64,000 nt of DNA from Pseudomonas putida (GCF_016406145.1 NZ_CP066306.1:3968001-4032000); one strand, 5' to 3'; positions 37,403 to 49,617 are shown, counted from the stretch's first letter. Program-made: numbers and translations. Notes: generated by a model not told the origin, from the letters alone.

Positions 37403-37480
37403 AATGGAGGCGGCCCCACCAGCCACACCCCGGCACTCGATGTTCCCGCTATGGCTGCTCCCTTCCGGGCCTGACCAGGT
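37403..37480. repeat. attR: right 78-bp direct repeat of the island
   Basis: Identical to 24732-24809. On the minus strand it supplies the 3' two-thirds of the intact SRP RNA gene, so the island restores the gene it enters, as is usual for integrases that target RNA genes. Confidence 0.92.
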
Positions 37481-37520
37481 TAACGGGTAATCAATGCGGG
37501 GGGACCGATGGGGCCACCAC
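37405..37520 (-). ncRNA. ffs: 4.5S signal recognition particle RNA, intact copy
   Basis: On the minus strand the conserved SRP tip GGTCAGGCCCGGAAGGGAGC (GGAA tetraloop, then AGCAGCC) is flanked by long complementary arms. GGTGGCCCCAUCGG at the 5' end pairs fully with the 3' arm GGCTGGTGGGGCCGCC, giving the closing stem. Length, about 112-116 nt, matches bacterial small SRP RNA. The RNA binds Ffh and targets ribosomes to the membrane. The promoter lies upstream at 37551-37578. The 5' third is chromosomal and the rest comes from the island's repeat. Confidence 0.93.
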
Positions 37521-37550
37521 TACGCGGCTCGCCAAGCAGCGAGCCGCGCC

Positions 37551-37578
37551 ATTGTACCGGTCTGGGGCGAAGTTACAA
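37551..37578 (-). promoter_or_regulatory. Probable ffs promoter
   Basis: On the minus strand TTGTAA (37573-37578) and TACAAT (37551-37556) are spaced 16 bp, fitting a sigma-70 promoter. The transcript would begin with the hairpin GCGGCTCGC ... GCGAGCCGC (37523-37548) ahead of the mature 4.5S RNA. Confidence 0.65.
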
Positions 37579-37642
37579 CCTTTAACCGGAGAAAAAGTCA
37601 TCATTTCTCAATGACTTGTCCAGATCGAGGGGGCCAGTACAA

Positions 37643-39976
<2,334 letters not shown>

Positions 39977-40037
39977 TCAGGTTCTCTTGCAAAGCAAAAG
40001 AGCAGCCCTAGGCTCAATGCCAGTCAGTTAAACGATT

Positions 40038-40155
40038 CGGGGCCGCTTTGCGGCCCATCGCCGGCAAGCCAGCTCCCACAGGCACAGCTCAGACCTCAAG
40101 AACTGCATGGTATCTGTGGGAGCCGGCTTGCCGGCGATGGGCTGCGTAGCAGCCC
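40038..40155. repeat. Paired GCCGGCAAGCC palindromes between zipA and ligA
   Basis: GCGGCCCATCGCCGGCAAGC and GGAGCCGGCTTGCCGGCGAT face each other about 60 bases apart, each preceded or followed by CTCCCACA or TGTGGG. They belong to the family seen at 11534 and 55185. The 276-bp gap suggests ligA has its own promoter despite the conserved gene order. Confidence 0.7.
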
Positions 40156-40249
40156 TGATAACGCTAACTGACTGGCATTAGCTCCAGGCTGCTCTTGCGC
40201 TTGAAACGAAGCGAGCAAGACCAGGGCATGGTCTGCTAGCTCAATGACA

Positions 40250-41134
40250 TCAGCGTTTCTGGGTCAGCGCGCGGCGCTCGAACTCGACGATGCGCTGGCG
40301 GTAATGCTCGATGGTCTGGGCGGTGAGCACGCTGCGCTGATCATCCTTGAGCTCGCCATTGAGCTCGTGGGCCAGCTTGCGCGCCGCAGCGACCATCACA
40401 TCGAAGGCCTGTTTCGGGTGGCGTGGCCCTGGCAGCCCGAGGAAGAAGCTCACCGCACGGGTGCTGAAGTGATCGATGTCGTCCAGGTCGAAAATGCCGG
40501 GCTTGACCGCATTGGCCATGGAGAACAGGACTTCGCCGTGACCGGCCATGCTTTCGTGACGGTGGAAAATGTCCATTTCACCGAAGCGCAAACCGCTTTC
40601 AAGAATATTCTGCAGCAGCGCCGGGCCCTTGAAGCCACCTTCGTCGCGCGAGATCACGCTGATCACCAGCACCTCTTCGACCGGCGGCAGCTCCTTGGCA
40701 GCACTGCCCGCAGCAGCAAAACCACTGTTGCGGTTGTTGTCGCCAGCAAAATCGTCATCGGCATCGGCGAACAGGTCGGGCTCGCGCGGTTCGGCCACCA
40801 GGTCCAGATCACCCTGCGGCTGCATTTCAGCGGCACGTTTGCCACGCTTGGTGGCTTTAGCCGGTTTCTGCTCGCGCTCGCGCTCACGCGCCGGCGCACT
40901 GAGCGACGGCAGGTCGCTTTCGTCCAGCTCCGGCTCCTTCTGGGTATCGAGCACCCGCGACGGGCCCAGCACCTCAGCGCTGCCTTCCTCGTCCGGGAGG
41001 TTGGAATAACTGCGATCCAGACGGAATTTCAACTTGCCTTTTCCGCCGCGCATACGGCGCCAGCCGTCGAAAAGAATACCGGCGATGACAATGATGCCGA
41101 TGAGGATCAGCCACTCGCGCAGACCGATTTCCAT
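40250..41134 (-). CDS. zipA: Cell division protein ZipA
   Basis: About 294 residues. A single N-terminal membrane helix ([20 protein letters not shown]) is followed by a charged, Pro/Ala/Glu-rich linker and the C-terminal FtsZ-binding domain (about residues 150-290, [20 protein letters not shown], then [19 protein letters not shown]). ZipA anchors the FtsZ ring at the membrane. The start MEIGLREW is used rather than the longer frame because the helix must be near the N-terminus. It follows smc. Confidence 0.94.
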   Translation of the reverse strand: MEIGLREWLILIGIIVIAGILFDGWRRMRGGKGKLKFRLDRSYSNLPDEEGSAEVLGPSRVLDTQKEPELDESDLPSLSAPAREREREQKPAKATKRGKRAAEMQPQGDLDLVAEPREPDLFADADDDFAGDNNRNSGFAAAGSAAKELPPVEEVLVISVISRDEGGFKGPALLQNILESGLRFGEMDIFHRHESMAGHGEVLFSMANAVKPGIFDLDDIDHFSTRAVSFFLGLPGPRHPKQAFDVMVAAARKLAHELNGELKDDQRSVLTAQTIEHYRQRIVEFERRALTQKR

Positions 41135-41338
41135 GTAATCCCGTGCCTCTATAAAAATATGCTTGAAAACAAAGGCTTCAAAGCCCTTTAACACGTGGCG
41201 CCAACTCTATGTTCTGACAGGCGTTTTACCCACGCAAAAAACGAGTGACATTAAGCTAGCACGACCAAAGACAACTTTACACCGTCTGTCGCACATGGCG
41301 GGGGCATTTACCTGCACAATCCGCCTTCTCTTCGCTAA

Positions 41339-44300
41339 TCAGGCGTCGACCATGGCCAGTGCCTCCTCCACATCCACTGCAACAAGACGTGAACACCCAG
41401 GCTCGTGCATGGTCACCCCCATCAATTGATCCGCCATCTCCATGGCAATCTTGTTATGCGTGATGTAGATGAACTGCACGCTTTCACTCATCTCCTTGAC
41501 CAACCGGGCATACCGGCCGACGTTGGCATCGTCCAGCGGCGCATCGACCTCGTCGAGCATGCAGAACGGTGCGGGGTTCAACTTGAAGATGGCAAACACA
41601 AGCGCCAATGCGGTCAGTGCCTTCTCGCCGCCGGACAGCAAATGGATGGTGCTGTTCTTCTTGCCCGGTGGGCGCGCCATGATCGTCACCCCTGTATCGA
41701 GTAGATCTTCGCCCGTCAGTTCCAGATAAGCGCTGCCACCACCGAAAACTTTTGGGAAAAGTGCCTGTAATCCGGCATTTATCTGATCAAAGGTATCCTT
41801 GAAGCGATTGCGGGTTTCCTTGTCGATCTTGCGGATGACGCTTTCCAGCGTCTCCAGCGCCTCGACCAGATCGGCGTCCTGGGCATCAAGGTAGCGCTTG
41901 CGCTCGGACTGTTGTTCGTACTCCTCGATCGCGGCCAGGTTGATCGCGCCCAGGCGCTGAATACGGGCGTCGATCTGCTCCAGCTCCTGTTCGGTGCCCT
42001 GCTCGCTGGCCTCAGCCTCGACAGTGGCAAGCACACCCTGCAGATCGTAGCCGTCGGCCAGCAATTGCTCCTGCAAGGTCTTGCGCCGCACATCCAGCCC
42101 CTGGCACTCCAGGCGCATCTGCTCAAGCTGGCCACGCAGCAACTGTGCCTGCTGCTCGGCCTGGGTGCGGCGCTTTTCGGCGTCGCGCAGGGCGCGATCG
42201 GCTTCGTCCATGTGCAGGCGGGCCTGGCGCATTTCCTCGTCGACGCTCATGCGCCGCTCCAACAGTTCTTCCAGCTTCAGGCGCAGCTCTTCCAGCGGCG
42301 CCTCACCCTCCTCCAGGTTAAGGCTCAGCTGCTCCTGCCGCTCGCTCAGGCGTGCCGCCTGCAGCTCCAGACGTTCCAGTGCCTGGCGGGTCGAGTCGTG
42401 CTGTGCGCGCAGTGATCCCAGGCGCACAGCCAACTGGTGGGCGTGATCCTTGTGCTGGCGAGCTTCCTGCCGGATCCGGTCAAGGCCCTCGCGCAGGGTA
42501 TCGCGGCGGGCCATCAACTGTTCGCGTTGCTCGGTGTCCTGGGCCATCAGGTCCAGGGCCTCCTGCAGCACCAGCCGCGCTTCGCCCAGTTGCTCATGCT
42601 CCAGAGCGCGCTGCTCCTGAAGTTCGCTCAATTCTTCCTGCAGCCGGCGCCGACGCAGCTCGACCTGTTCGGCACGGGCACGCCCTGCCGAAAGGCTGGC
42701 CTTGAGCTCGCCATGCTGGCGGCTCTCTTCCTGGGTGCGACGGCGTAGCTGCTCGCGCTGCTCCTCCAGGCCCAATTGCTGCTCACGCAAGGCTTGCAGC
42801 TGTTGCTCCATCTGCTCCAGCGTAGCTTCCAGCTCCAGCTGCTCCTGGCCGAGGCGCTCGATTTCCTGACCCCGTGCCAGCACCCCACCCTGGGATTCGC
42901 CCCCCCGGCTGACGCGCAGAAAATGCCGACCAACCCAGTAACCATCGCGGCTGACCAGGCTCTGGCCTTCGCCAAGCCCGGCGCGTTCAGCGAGGGCTTG
43001 AGCCAGGTCTTCAACCGGCCGGACCTGGGCCAGCCAAGGGGCCAGGTCGGTGTGCCCCTCAACTTTGTCGAGCAAGCTGCCGGGCCGGCGTGGACCTTCC
43101 TGCCCCGCCACCAACAGACGCAGCTCTCCTTGCTCCAGCTCGGCAAAATCCAGGCCGCTGAAGTCCTCCACCAGCACGGCCTGCAGGTCAGCGCCCAACA
43201 CGGTTTCCACCGCCAGCTCCCAACCCGGCTCCACACGCAGCCCTTGTGCCAGGCGCGGCCGCTGCTCCAGGCCTTGCCCGCGCAGCCACTCGGCAGCACC
43301 GACCCCGGGCTCGAGCGCGGCCTGTTGCAGTGCCTCCAGGGATGCCAGACGGCCCCCCAGGCGCTGCAAGTCGCCTTGCTGTTGCTGCTGAGCCTGGGTC
43401 GCCTGCTGCAATTGCGCACGTACGCCCTCCAGGCGCTCGACCACCTGCTCTTCGGACAGCTGCAGCTCTTCAAGCAGCATCTCGCTGGCAGCCAACTGCT
43501 CGGACAGCTCCAGCATGGCGCCGTCCTGCGGGTCAGCGCCCAACTGGTCGCGCTCCTCGCCCAACTTGCGCTGGCGCTCGGCCATGCGCTCCAGGCTGGC
43601 TTCAAGTTGCTGCAGGCGCGACTGCTGCACCTCGGCCTGGCGCCGCGGCTCGGCGGAGCGGGTGTTGAAGCTGTCCCACTGCTCCTGCCAGCCGTGCATG
43701 CCCAACTCGGCCTCTTCGAGGGTGGCGGCAGCCTCTTGGGCTGCGGCCAAGGTCATTTCCTGCTCCGGTTCGAGCATCGCCAGCTCTTCACCGAGAGTCG
43801 CCAGCAGGGTGCGGTCATGCCCCAGGTGCGACTCGGTTTCCTGGCGCGTGCGCTCAGCTTCCTTCAGGTCATCCTGCAATTGGCGCAGGCGCTGCTGACC
43901 GTGCTGAATGCTCTGCTCGACCCGGGCAATGTCACCGGCCACCGAATAGAAGCGCCCCTGCACCTGGTTGAAGCGCTCGGACAGTTCGTGATGGCCGTCA
44001 CGCAGCCGCTCGATGCTCGCATCGGCATTGCGCTGTTCGGCAACCAGCGCCTCATGGGCCACATCCTGATCGCCAATCACCGACTCGCGCTGGCGTACGC
44101 GTTCATCCAGGTCACGCCAGCGCAGCGCCGCCAAGCGTGCTTTGAGCTGCCGTTCCTGGGCCTTGTACTCACGGTATTTCTCAGCGGCCTGCGCCTGGCG
44201 GTGCAGGCGTTCGAGCTGGCGCTCCAGCTCATCGCGCAGGTCGGTCAGGCGCGCCAGGTTCTCCTGGGTGCGTCGGATACGGCTTTCGGTCTCGCGGCGG

Positions 44301-44827
44301 CGCTCCTTGTACTTGGAGATGCCCGCCGCCTCTTCGATGAAGTTGCGCAGCTCCTCGGGCTTGGCCTCGATCAGCTTGGAGATCATGCCCTGTTCGATGA
44401 TCGAGTAGCTGCGCGGCCCCAGACCAGTGCCGAGGAAGATGTCGGTGATGTCGCGGCGGCGGCATTTGGTACCGTTCAGGTAGTAGGTATTCTGCCCGTC
44501 ACGGGTGACCTTGCGGCGGATGGAGATTTCCGCATAGGCAGCATATTCGCCCAGCAGCGTGGTCTCGCTGTTGTCGAAGATCAGCTCGATGCTGGCCTGG
44601 CTGACCGGTTTGCGGCTGGTGGAGCCGTTGAAGATGACATCGGTCATCGACTCGCCACGCAGGTTCTTCGCCGAGCTTTCGCCCATCACCCAGCGCACCG
44701 CATCGATGATGTTGGACTTGCCGCAGCCATTGGGGCCGACCACGGCCGCCATGTTGCTGGGGAAGTTGACAGTGGTCGGGTCGACGAACGACTTGAACCC
44801 GGCCAGGCGGATGCACTTCAGGCGCAT
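41339..44827 (-). CDS. smc: Chromosome segregation ATPase SMC
   Basis: A 1162-residue protein. Walker A is GPNGCGKSN (31-39). Two long coiled coils rich in Gln, Glu, Arg and Leu flank a hinge (about 510-650, GAAEWLRGQGLEQRPRLAQG). The ABC signature is LLSGGEKALTALALVFAIF and Walker B is FCMLDEVDAPLDDANV. With ScpAB it extrudes DNA loops and organises the chromosome. The start MRLKCIRLAGFKSF is canonical. Only three bases separate its start from the stop of the upstream GntR gene on the same strand, which suggests co-transcription. Confidence 0.96.
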   Translation of the reverse strand: MRLKCIRLAGFKSFVDPTTVNFPSNMAAVVGPNGCGKSNIIDAVRWVMGESSAKNLRGESMTDVIFNGSTSRKPVSQASIELIFDNSETTLLGEYAAYAEISIRRKVTRDGQNTYYLNGTKCRRRDITDIFLGTGLGPRSYSIIEQGMISKLIEAKPEELRNFIEEAAGISKYKERRRETESRIRRTQENLARLTDLRDELERQLERLHRQAQAAEKYREYKAQERQLKARLAALRWRDLDERVRQRESVIGDQDVAHEALVAEQRNADASIERLRDGHHELSERFNQVQGRFYSVAGDIARVEQSIQHGQQRLRQLQDDLKEAERTRQETESHLGHDRTLLATLGEELAMLEPEQEMTLAAAQEAAATLEEAELGMHGWQEQWDSFNTRSAEPRRQAEVQQSRLQQLEASLERMAERQRKLGEERDQLGADPQDGAMLELSEQLAASEMLLEELQLSEEQVVERLEGVRAQLQQATQAQQQQQGDLQRLGGRLASLEALQQAALEPGVGAAEWLRGQGLEQRPRLAQGLRVEPGWELAVETVLGADLQAVLVEDFSGLDFAELEQGELRLLVAGQEGPRRPGSLLDKVEGHTDLAPWLAQVRPVEDLAQALAERAGLGEGQSLVSRDGYWVGRHFLRVSRGGESQGGVLARGQEIERLGQEQLELEATLEQMEQQLQALREQQLGLEEQREQLRRRTQEESRQHGELKASLSAGRARAEQVELRRRRLQEELSELQEQRALEHEQLGEARLVLQEALDLMAQDTEQREQLMARRDTLREGLDRIRQEARQHKDHAHQLAVRLGSLRAQHDSTRQALERLELQAARLSERQEQLSLNLEEGEAPLEELRLKLEELLERRMSVDEEMRQARLHMDEADRALRDAEKRRTQAEQQAQLLRGQLEQMRLECQGLDVRRKTLQEQLLADGYDLQGVLATVEAEASEQGTEQELEQIDARIQRLGAINLAAIEEYEQQSERKRYLDAQDADLVEALETLESVIRKIDKETRNRFKDTFDQINAGLQALFPKVFGGGSAYLELTGEDLLDTGVTIMARPPGKKNSTIHLLSGGEKALTALALVFAIFKLNPAPFCMLDEVDAPLDDANVGRYARLVKEMSESVQFIYITHNKIAMEMADQLMGVTMHEPGCSRLVAVDVEEALAMVDA

Positions 44828-44830
44828 CGG

Positions 44831-45490
44831 TCAGCCTCGGGCCAGCGCCGCCAGCACCAGCTCGCAACTACGCTGGCAATAGGCGGTGAGTACCTCGCGG
44901 ATGCGCGGCAGATCACGGGCGACCACGGCGTCAAGCAGGTGGGCGAACAGGTCAAGGTAATCGAGCATGTTGGCTTGGCGCTGATCGAGAGCCAGATAAT
45001 AGGCTCGGCTCATGGCGGGCTGCAGGTTTTCGACGGTTTCCTGCAGGTATGGATTGTCGGCAAACGGATAGGCGGCGCGCATCACGGCAAAACTGTCGGC
45101 GACGAAGGCCTTGATGTCACCTTGTTCACGGGCCTGCTGCAGGCGCTGCTGGATGTCCAGGAACGGGCGCAGGTCTGCGTCGGTGCGCCATTTCTGCGCA
45201 ACTGCATTGCCCAGCAGAATGTAGAACTCGCCCATGAGGGCGCACAGGCTGCGCACGCTGCGCTCGTCGAGCCTGGTCACATGGGCGCCGCGGCGCGGCA
45301 GGATCGCAACCAGATGACGACGTTCGAGGATCAACAACGCTTCACGCACCGAGCCGCGGCTGACATTCAACGCCTGGGTGACCTTCTGCTCCTGGATGCG
45401 CTCACCCGGCTCGAGCTCGCCGCGGATGATGCGTTCGGCCAGGTAGTCGGCAATCTGCTCGGAGAGGCTGTCCGGCGCCTTGAACGTCAT
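44831..45490 (-). CDS. GntR family regulator with FCD domain, divergent from xdhA
   Basis: A 219-residue regulator. The N-terminal winged helix is LSEQIADYLAERIIRGELEP, then GERIQEQKVTQALNVSRGSV and REALLILERRHLV. The FCD ligand-binding domain follows (about 95-215), with metal-type residues in DSFAVMRAAYPFADN and FAHLLDAVVARD. It is transcribed away from xdhABC across a 267-bp gap and just upstream of smc. It is the likely local regulator of xanthine dehydrogenase; the effector is unknown. Confidence 0.88.
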   Translation of the reverse strand: MTFKAPDSLSEQIADYLAERIIRGELEPGERIQEQKVTQALNVSRGSVREALLILERRHLVAILPRRGAHVTRLDERSVRSLCALMGEFYILLGNAVAQKWRTDADLRPFLDIQQRLQQAREQGDIKAFVADSFAVMRAAYPFADNPYLQETVENLQPAMSRAYYLALDQRQANMLDYLDLFAHLLDAVVARDLPRIREVLTAYCQRSCELVLAALARG

Positions 45491-45667
45491 GGTTTTCCTT
45501 CAAAATCATTGAACTGGGCACAAGTGAGCGATTGTAGCGCACTTGGCCAGCAGTCGCGCAGAGGGGCGACTGCCTTTATTTGAGCCGCCAGACAACGGTC
45601 AAGGCGGCCCGATCTATGCTTTGTATATGGGCAGGCTGGGCGGCCAGACGACCGTGCGGAGAATTTC

Positions 45668-45682
45668 TTGACCCTTAAGTCA
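45668..45682 (+). promoter_or_regulatory. TTGACCCNTAAGTCA motif upstream of xdhA
   Basis: TTGACCCTTAAGTCA, preceded by TTC, lies 76-90 bp before the xdhA start. The same motif (TTGACCCGTAAGTCAA) occurs at 53667-53682 upstream of the purine permease gene. The dyad TTGAC ... GTCAA suggests a shared regulator of purine genes. This is the only notable element found in the 267-bp gap. Confidence 0.55.
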
Positions 45683-45757
45683 GAAAATTATTGACCAGCG
45701 TGTCAGCTCTGCTTATTGTCCGCTCAACAACAATAAAACCATTGCGAGGCCATCCCC

Positions 45758-47212
45758 GTGATCCAGTTTCTCGTCAACCAGGAGCTGCGCAGCGAGCACG
45801 CCCTGGGCCCGAACATGACGGTGCTGCAGTACCTGCGTGAGCACTTGGGCAAACCCGGCACCAAAGAAGGCTGCGCCAGTGGCGACTGCGGCGCCTGTAC
45901 CGTGGTGGTCGGCGAGCTGACCCAGGATGATCAAGGCCAGGACACTCTGCGCTACCGCAGCCTCAACTCCTGCCTGACCTTCGTTTCGTCGCTGCACGGC
46001 AAGCAACTGATCAGCGTCGAGGGCCTCAAGCACCAAGGCGAATTGCATAGCGTGCAGCAAGCCATGGCCGACTGCCACGGTTCGCAATGCGGCTTCTGTA
46101 CCCCAGGCTTCGTCATGTCGTTGTTCGCCCTGCAGAAAAACAGCCAGGGCCACGACCTGCATCAGGCCCAGGAGGCGCTGGCGGGCAACCTGTGCCGCTG
46201 CACCGGCTACCGGCCGATTCTCGATGCTGCCGAACAGAGCTGCCGCCAACCCTGCCGCGATCAGTTCGACGCGCAAAAAGCGCAGACCATCAGCCGCCTG
46301 AAAGCCATCACACCAACCCAGACCGGCGAGCTCAACAGCGGCGACAAGCGCTGCCTGGTGCCGCTGACCGTGGCCGACCTCGCCGACCTGTACAGCTCGC
46401 ACCCCGAAGCGCGCTTGCTGGCAGGCGGCACGGACCTGGCGCTGGAAGTCACCCAATTCCACAAGACTTTGCCGGTCATGATCTATGTCGGCCACGTGGC
46501 CGAACTCAAACGCATCGACAAGACCGCCAGCCACCTGGAAATCGGCGCCGCCACGCCGCTCACCGATTGCTATGGCGCGCTCAACGAGGAATACCCCGAT
46601 TTCGGCGACCTGCTGCACCGCTTTGCATCGCTGCAGATCCGCAATCAGGGCACCCTGGGCGGCAACATCGGCAACGCCTCACCGATTGGCGACTCACCTC
46701 CCTTGCTGATCGCCCTCGATGCACAGATCGTGCTGCGCCAGGGCGACCGCCAGCGCACGATGCCGCTGGAGGACTACTTCATCGACTACCGCATCACTGC
46801 CCGCCAGGACAGCGAATTCATCGAGAAGATCATCGTACCGCGTGCCAGCAATGACTGGGCCTTCCGCGCCTATAAAGTCTCCAAGCGCCTGGATGACGAT
46901 ATCTCGGCCGTGTGCGGCGCCTTCAACCTGAGCATCGAAGACGGCGTGGTCAGCGGGGTGCGCATTGCCTTCGGTGGCATGGCCGCAATCCCCAAACGTG
47001 CCCGCGCCTGTGAAGCAGCCCTGCGCGGCAAGCCTTGGAACCAGGCGAGCCTGGAGCGCGCCTGCCAGGCCCTGGCCGAGGACTTCACCCCGCTCAGCGA
47101 CTTCCGCGCCAGCAAGGAATACCGCCTGCTGACCGCGCAGAACCTGCTGCGCAAGTACTTCATCGAACAGCAAACGCCGCACATCGAAACCCGGGTGACC
47201 GACTATGTCTAA
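45758..47212 (+). CDS. xdhA: Xanthine dehydrogenase small subunit (iron-sulfur and FAD)
   Basis: A 484-residue subunit. Plant-type [2Fe-2S] cysteines are in GCASGDCGACTVVV (C39, C44, C47). The second cluster is in GFCTPGFVMS and GNLCRCTGYRPI. The FAD-binding domain follows (RLLAGGTDLALEVT, LGGNIGNASPIGD). With XdhB it oxidises hypoxanthine to xanthine and xanthine to urate, giving electrons to NAD. GTG start at 45758. It overlaps xdhB by eight bases. It is divergent from the GntR gene. Confidence 0.95.
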   Translation: MIQFLVNQELRSEHALGPNMTVLQYLREHLGKPGTKEGCASGDCGACTVVVGELTQDDQGQDTLRYRSLNSCLTFVSSLHGKQLISVEGLKHQGELHSVQQAMADCHGSQCGFCTPGFVMSLFALQKNSQGHDLHQAQEALAGNLCRCTGYRPILDAAEQSCRQPCRDQFDAQKAQTISRLKAITPTQTGELNSGDKRCLVPLTVADLADLYSSHPEARLLAGGTDLALEVTQFHKTLPVMIYVGHVAELKRIDKTASHLEIGAATPLTDCYGALNEEYPDFGDLLHRFASLQIRNQGTLGGNIGNASPIGDSPPLLIALDAQIVLRQGDRQRTMPLEDYFIDYRITARQDSEFIEKIIVPRASNDWAFRAYKVSKRLDDDISAVCGAFNLSIEDGVVSGVRIAFGGMAAIPKRARACEAALRGKPWNQASLERACQALAEDFTPLSDFRASKEYRLLTAQNLLRKYFIEQQTPHIETRVTDYV

Positions 47213-49604
47213 CCATCACGCCGTCAAGAGCCAGGCCGAGATGGCCGAACTGTTCAGCCAGGACCTGACCACCGGGGTCGGCCGCAGCGTCAAGCACGAC
47301 AGCGCCGACAAGCACGTGGCAGGTGAAGCGGTGTACATCGACGACCGCCTCGAATTTCCCAACCAGTTGCACGTCTATGCGCGCACCGCCGACCGTGCCC
47401 ACGCACGCATCCTGCGCATCGATACCACACCTTGCTATGCCTTCGAAGGGGTGCGCATCGCCATCACCCACGAGGACATCCCTGGCCTGAAGGACATCGG
47501 CCCGGTGGCGGCGGGTGACCCGCTGCTGGCCATCGACAAGGTCGAGTTCTTTGGCCAGCCGGTACTCGCCGTGGCCGCGCGCGATCTGGACACCGCGCGC
47601 CGTGCAGCAATGGCGGCGATCATCGAATACGAAGACCTGGAGCCGGTACTGGACGTGGTCGAGGCATTGCGCAAGAAGCACTTCGTACTCGACAGCCACA
47701 CACACCAGCGCGGTGATTCGGCCACTGCCCTGGCCAGCGCCCCGCACCGCCTGCAGGGCACCCTGCATATCGGCGGCCAGGAGCATTTCTACCTGGAGAC
47801 GCAGATTTCCTCGGTGATGCCCACCGAAGACGGCGGCATGATCGTCTTCTGCTCCACGCAAAACCCTACCGAAGTGCAGAAGCTGGTCGCCGAAGTGCTC
47901 GACGTGCCGATGAACAAGGTGGTGCTCGACATGCGCCGCATGGGCGGCGGCTTCGGCGGCAAGGAAACCCAGGCCGCCAGCCCGGCCTGCCTGTGCGCCG
48001 TTATCGCGCGCCTGACCGGCCAGCCGACCAAGATGCGCCTGCCGCGCGTCGAAGACATGATGATGACCGGCAAGCGCCACCCCTTCTATGTCGAGTACGA
48101 CGTCGGCTTCGATGACCAGGGGCGCCTGCACGGCATAAACATGGACCTGGCCGGCAACTGTGGCTACTCGCCCGACCTTTCCGGCTCGATCGTAGACCGT
48201 GCCATGTTCCACTCCGACAACGCCTACTACCTGGGCGATGCCACCGTGCACGGCCACCGCTGCAAGACCAACACCGCCTCCAACACCGCCTACCGCGGCT
48301 TCGGCGGCCCGCAGGGCATGGTTGCCATCGAGCAGGTGATGGACCACATCGCCCGCCACCTGGGCCGTGACCCGCTGGCAGTGCGCAAGGCCAACTACTA
48401 CGGCAAGACTGAGCGCAACGTCACCCACTATTACCAGACCGTCGAGCACAACATGCTCGAGGAGATGACGGGCGAGCTGGAAGCCAGCAGCGACTACGCA
48501 GAACGCCGCGAATCGATACGCCGCTTCAACGCCAACAGCCCGGTCCTCAAGAAAGGCCTGGCGCTGACCCCGGTCAAGTTCGGCATCTCGTTCACCGCCA
48601 CCTTCCTCAACCAGGCCGGTGCGCTGATCCATATCTACACCGATGGCAGCATCCACCTGAACCACGGCGGCACCGAGATGGGCCAGGGCCTGAACACCAA
48701 GGTGGCCCAGGTCGTGGCACAGATTTTCCAGGTTGACTTCAGCCGCATCCAGATCACCGCCACCAATACCGACAAGGTGCCCAACACCTCGCCAACTGCG
48801 GCATCCAGCGGCGCCGACCTGAACGGCAAAGCGGCGCAGAATGCCGCCGAGATTCTCAAAAAGCGCCTTACCGAGTTCGCCGCGCGGCATTATCAGGTCA
48901 CAGAGGAAGACGTCGAGTTCCGCAATGGCCATGTGCGCGTGCGCGACCAGATCGTCAGTTTTGAACAACTGGTACAGCAGGCATACTTCGCCCAGGTGTC
49001 GCTGTCGAGTACCGGCTTTTATCGCACGCCGAAGATCTTCTACGATCGCAGCCAGGCACGCGGCCGGCCGTTCTACTACTTCGCCTTCGGCGCCGCCTGC
49101 GTGGAAGTGATCGTCGATACCCTGACCGGCGAGTACAAGATGCTGCGCGCCGACATTCTGCACGACGTCGGCGATTCGCTGAACCCGGCCATCGACATTG
49201 GCCAGGTGGAAGGCGGCTTCATCCAGGGCATGGGTTGGCTGACCACCGAAGAGTTGGTGTGGAACACCAAGGGCAAGCTGATGACCAATGGCCCGGCCAG
49301 CTACAAGATCCCGGCCGTGGCCGACATGCCGCTGGACCTGCGGGTGAAACTGGTGGAAAACCGCAAGAACCCGGAAGACACCGTGTTCCACTCCAAGGCT
49401 GTTGGCGAGCCACCGTTCATGCTCGGCATCGCTGCCTGGTGTGCGATCAAGGATGCCGTGGCCAGCATTGCCGATTACCGCCTGCAACCGAACATCGACG
49501 CACCGGCGACACCGGAGCGGGTGCTGTGGGGGTGCGAGCAGATGCGCAAGGAAGTAGCTGCTTCGCAGCCTGCCTTGCAAGAACTGGAAACCTCCACTCA
49601 CTGA
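47205..49604 (+). CDS. xdhB: Xanthine dehydrogenase large subunit (molybdopterin)
   Basis: A 799-residue subunit with the Moco-binding domains: RRMGGGFGGKET, TAYRGFGGPQGM (substrate Arg), HLNHGGTEMGQGLNTKVAQV, TPTAASSGADLNG-like segment and the catalytic Glu in KAVGEPPFMLG. It holds the molybdenum site where purine hydroxylation takes place. It overlaps xdhA, indicating translational coupling. A REP-like element follows before xdhC. Confidence 0.95.
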   Translation: MSNHHAVKSQAEMAELFSQDLTTGVGRSVKHDSADKHVAGEAVYIDDRLEFPNQLHVYARTADRAHARILRIDTTPCYAFEGVRIAITHEDIPGLKDIGPVAAGDPLLAIDKVEFFGQPVLAVAARDLDTARRAAMAAIIEYEDLEPVLDVVEALRKKHFVLDSHTHQRGDSATALASAPHRLQGTLHIGGQEHFYLETQISSVMPTEDGGMIVFCSTQNPTEVQKLVAEVLDVPMNKVVLDMRRMGGGFGGKETQAASPACLCAVIARLTGQPTKMRLPRVEDMMMTGKRHPFYVEYDVGFDDQGRLHGINMDLAGNCGYSPDLSGSIVDRAMFHSDNAYYLGDATVHGHRCKTNTASNTAYRGFGGPQGMVAIEQVMDHIARHLGRDPLAVRKANYYGKTERNVTHYYQTVEHNMLEEMTGELEASSDYAERRESIRRFNANSPVLKKGLALTPVKFGISFTATFLNQAGALIHIYTDGSIHLNHGGTEMGQGLNTKVAQVVAQIFQVDFSRIQITATNTDKVPNTSPTAASSGADLNGKAAQNAAEILKKRLTEFAARHYQVTEEDVEFRNGHVRVRDQIVSFEQLVQQAYFAQVSLSSTGFYRTPKIFYDRSQARGRPFYYFAFGAACVEVIVDTLTGEYKMLRADILHDVGDSLNPAIDIGQVEGGFIQGMGWLTTEELVWNTKGKLMTNGPASYKIPAVADMPLDLRVKLVENRKNPEDTVFHSKAVGEPPFMLGIAAWCAIKDAVASIADYRLQPNIDAPATPERVLWGCEQMRKEVAASQPALQELETSTH

Positions 49605-49617
49605 CGCCGCAGCCCTG

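Larger units (their letters stand above)
24732..37480. mobile_element. 12.7-kb genomic island integrated in the 4.5S RNA gene (ffs)
   Basis: Perfect 78-bp direct repeats at 24732-24809 and 37403-37480, both from ffs, bound the insert; one repeat plus the interior is 12,671 bp. A tyrosine integrase lies just inside the left repeat. The interior is less GC-rich, sparsely coding and full of accessory functions (KilA-N protein, HTH proteins, serine recombinase, zinc-ribbon proteins, retron-type reverse transcriptase). The flanking genes (MerR/dnaX side and ligA side) are standard chromosomal neighbours. No capsid, packaging or conjugation genes are visible, so it is not a complete phage or conjugative element. 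It could be a satellite or a defence island moved by its own integrase. Confidence 0.92.

Noticed and set aside
24732..37480. Complete prophage
   Set aside because: Integrase, KilA-N and XRE proteins are phage-like, but no capsid, tail, terminase or lysis genes are present.
42776..45583. Plus-strand 935-codon open frame over smc
   Set aside because: Mirror of Leu/Gln/Glu-rich SMC coiled-coil codons; no domain, and it crosses the GntR gene.
47160..49601. Minus-strand 813-codon open frame over xdhB
   Set aside because: Antisense to a well-conserved xdhB; no family similarity.
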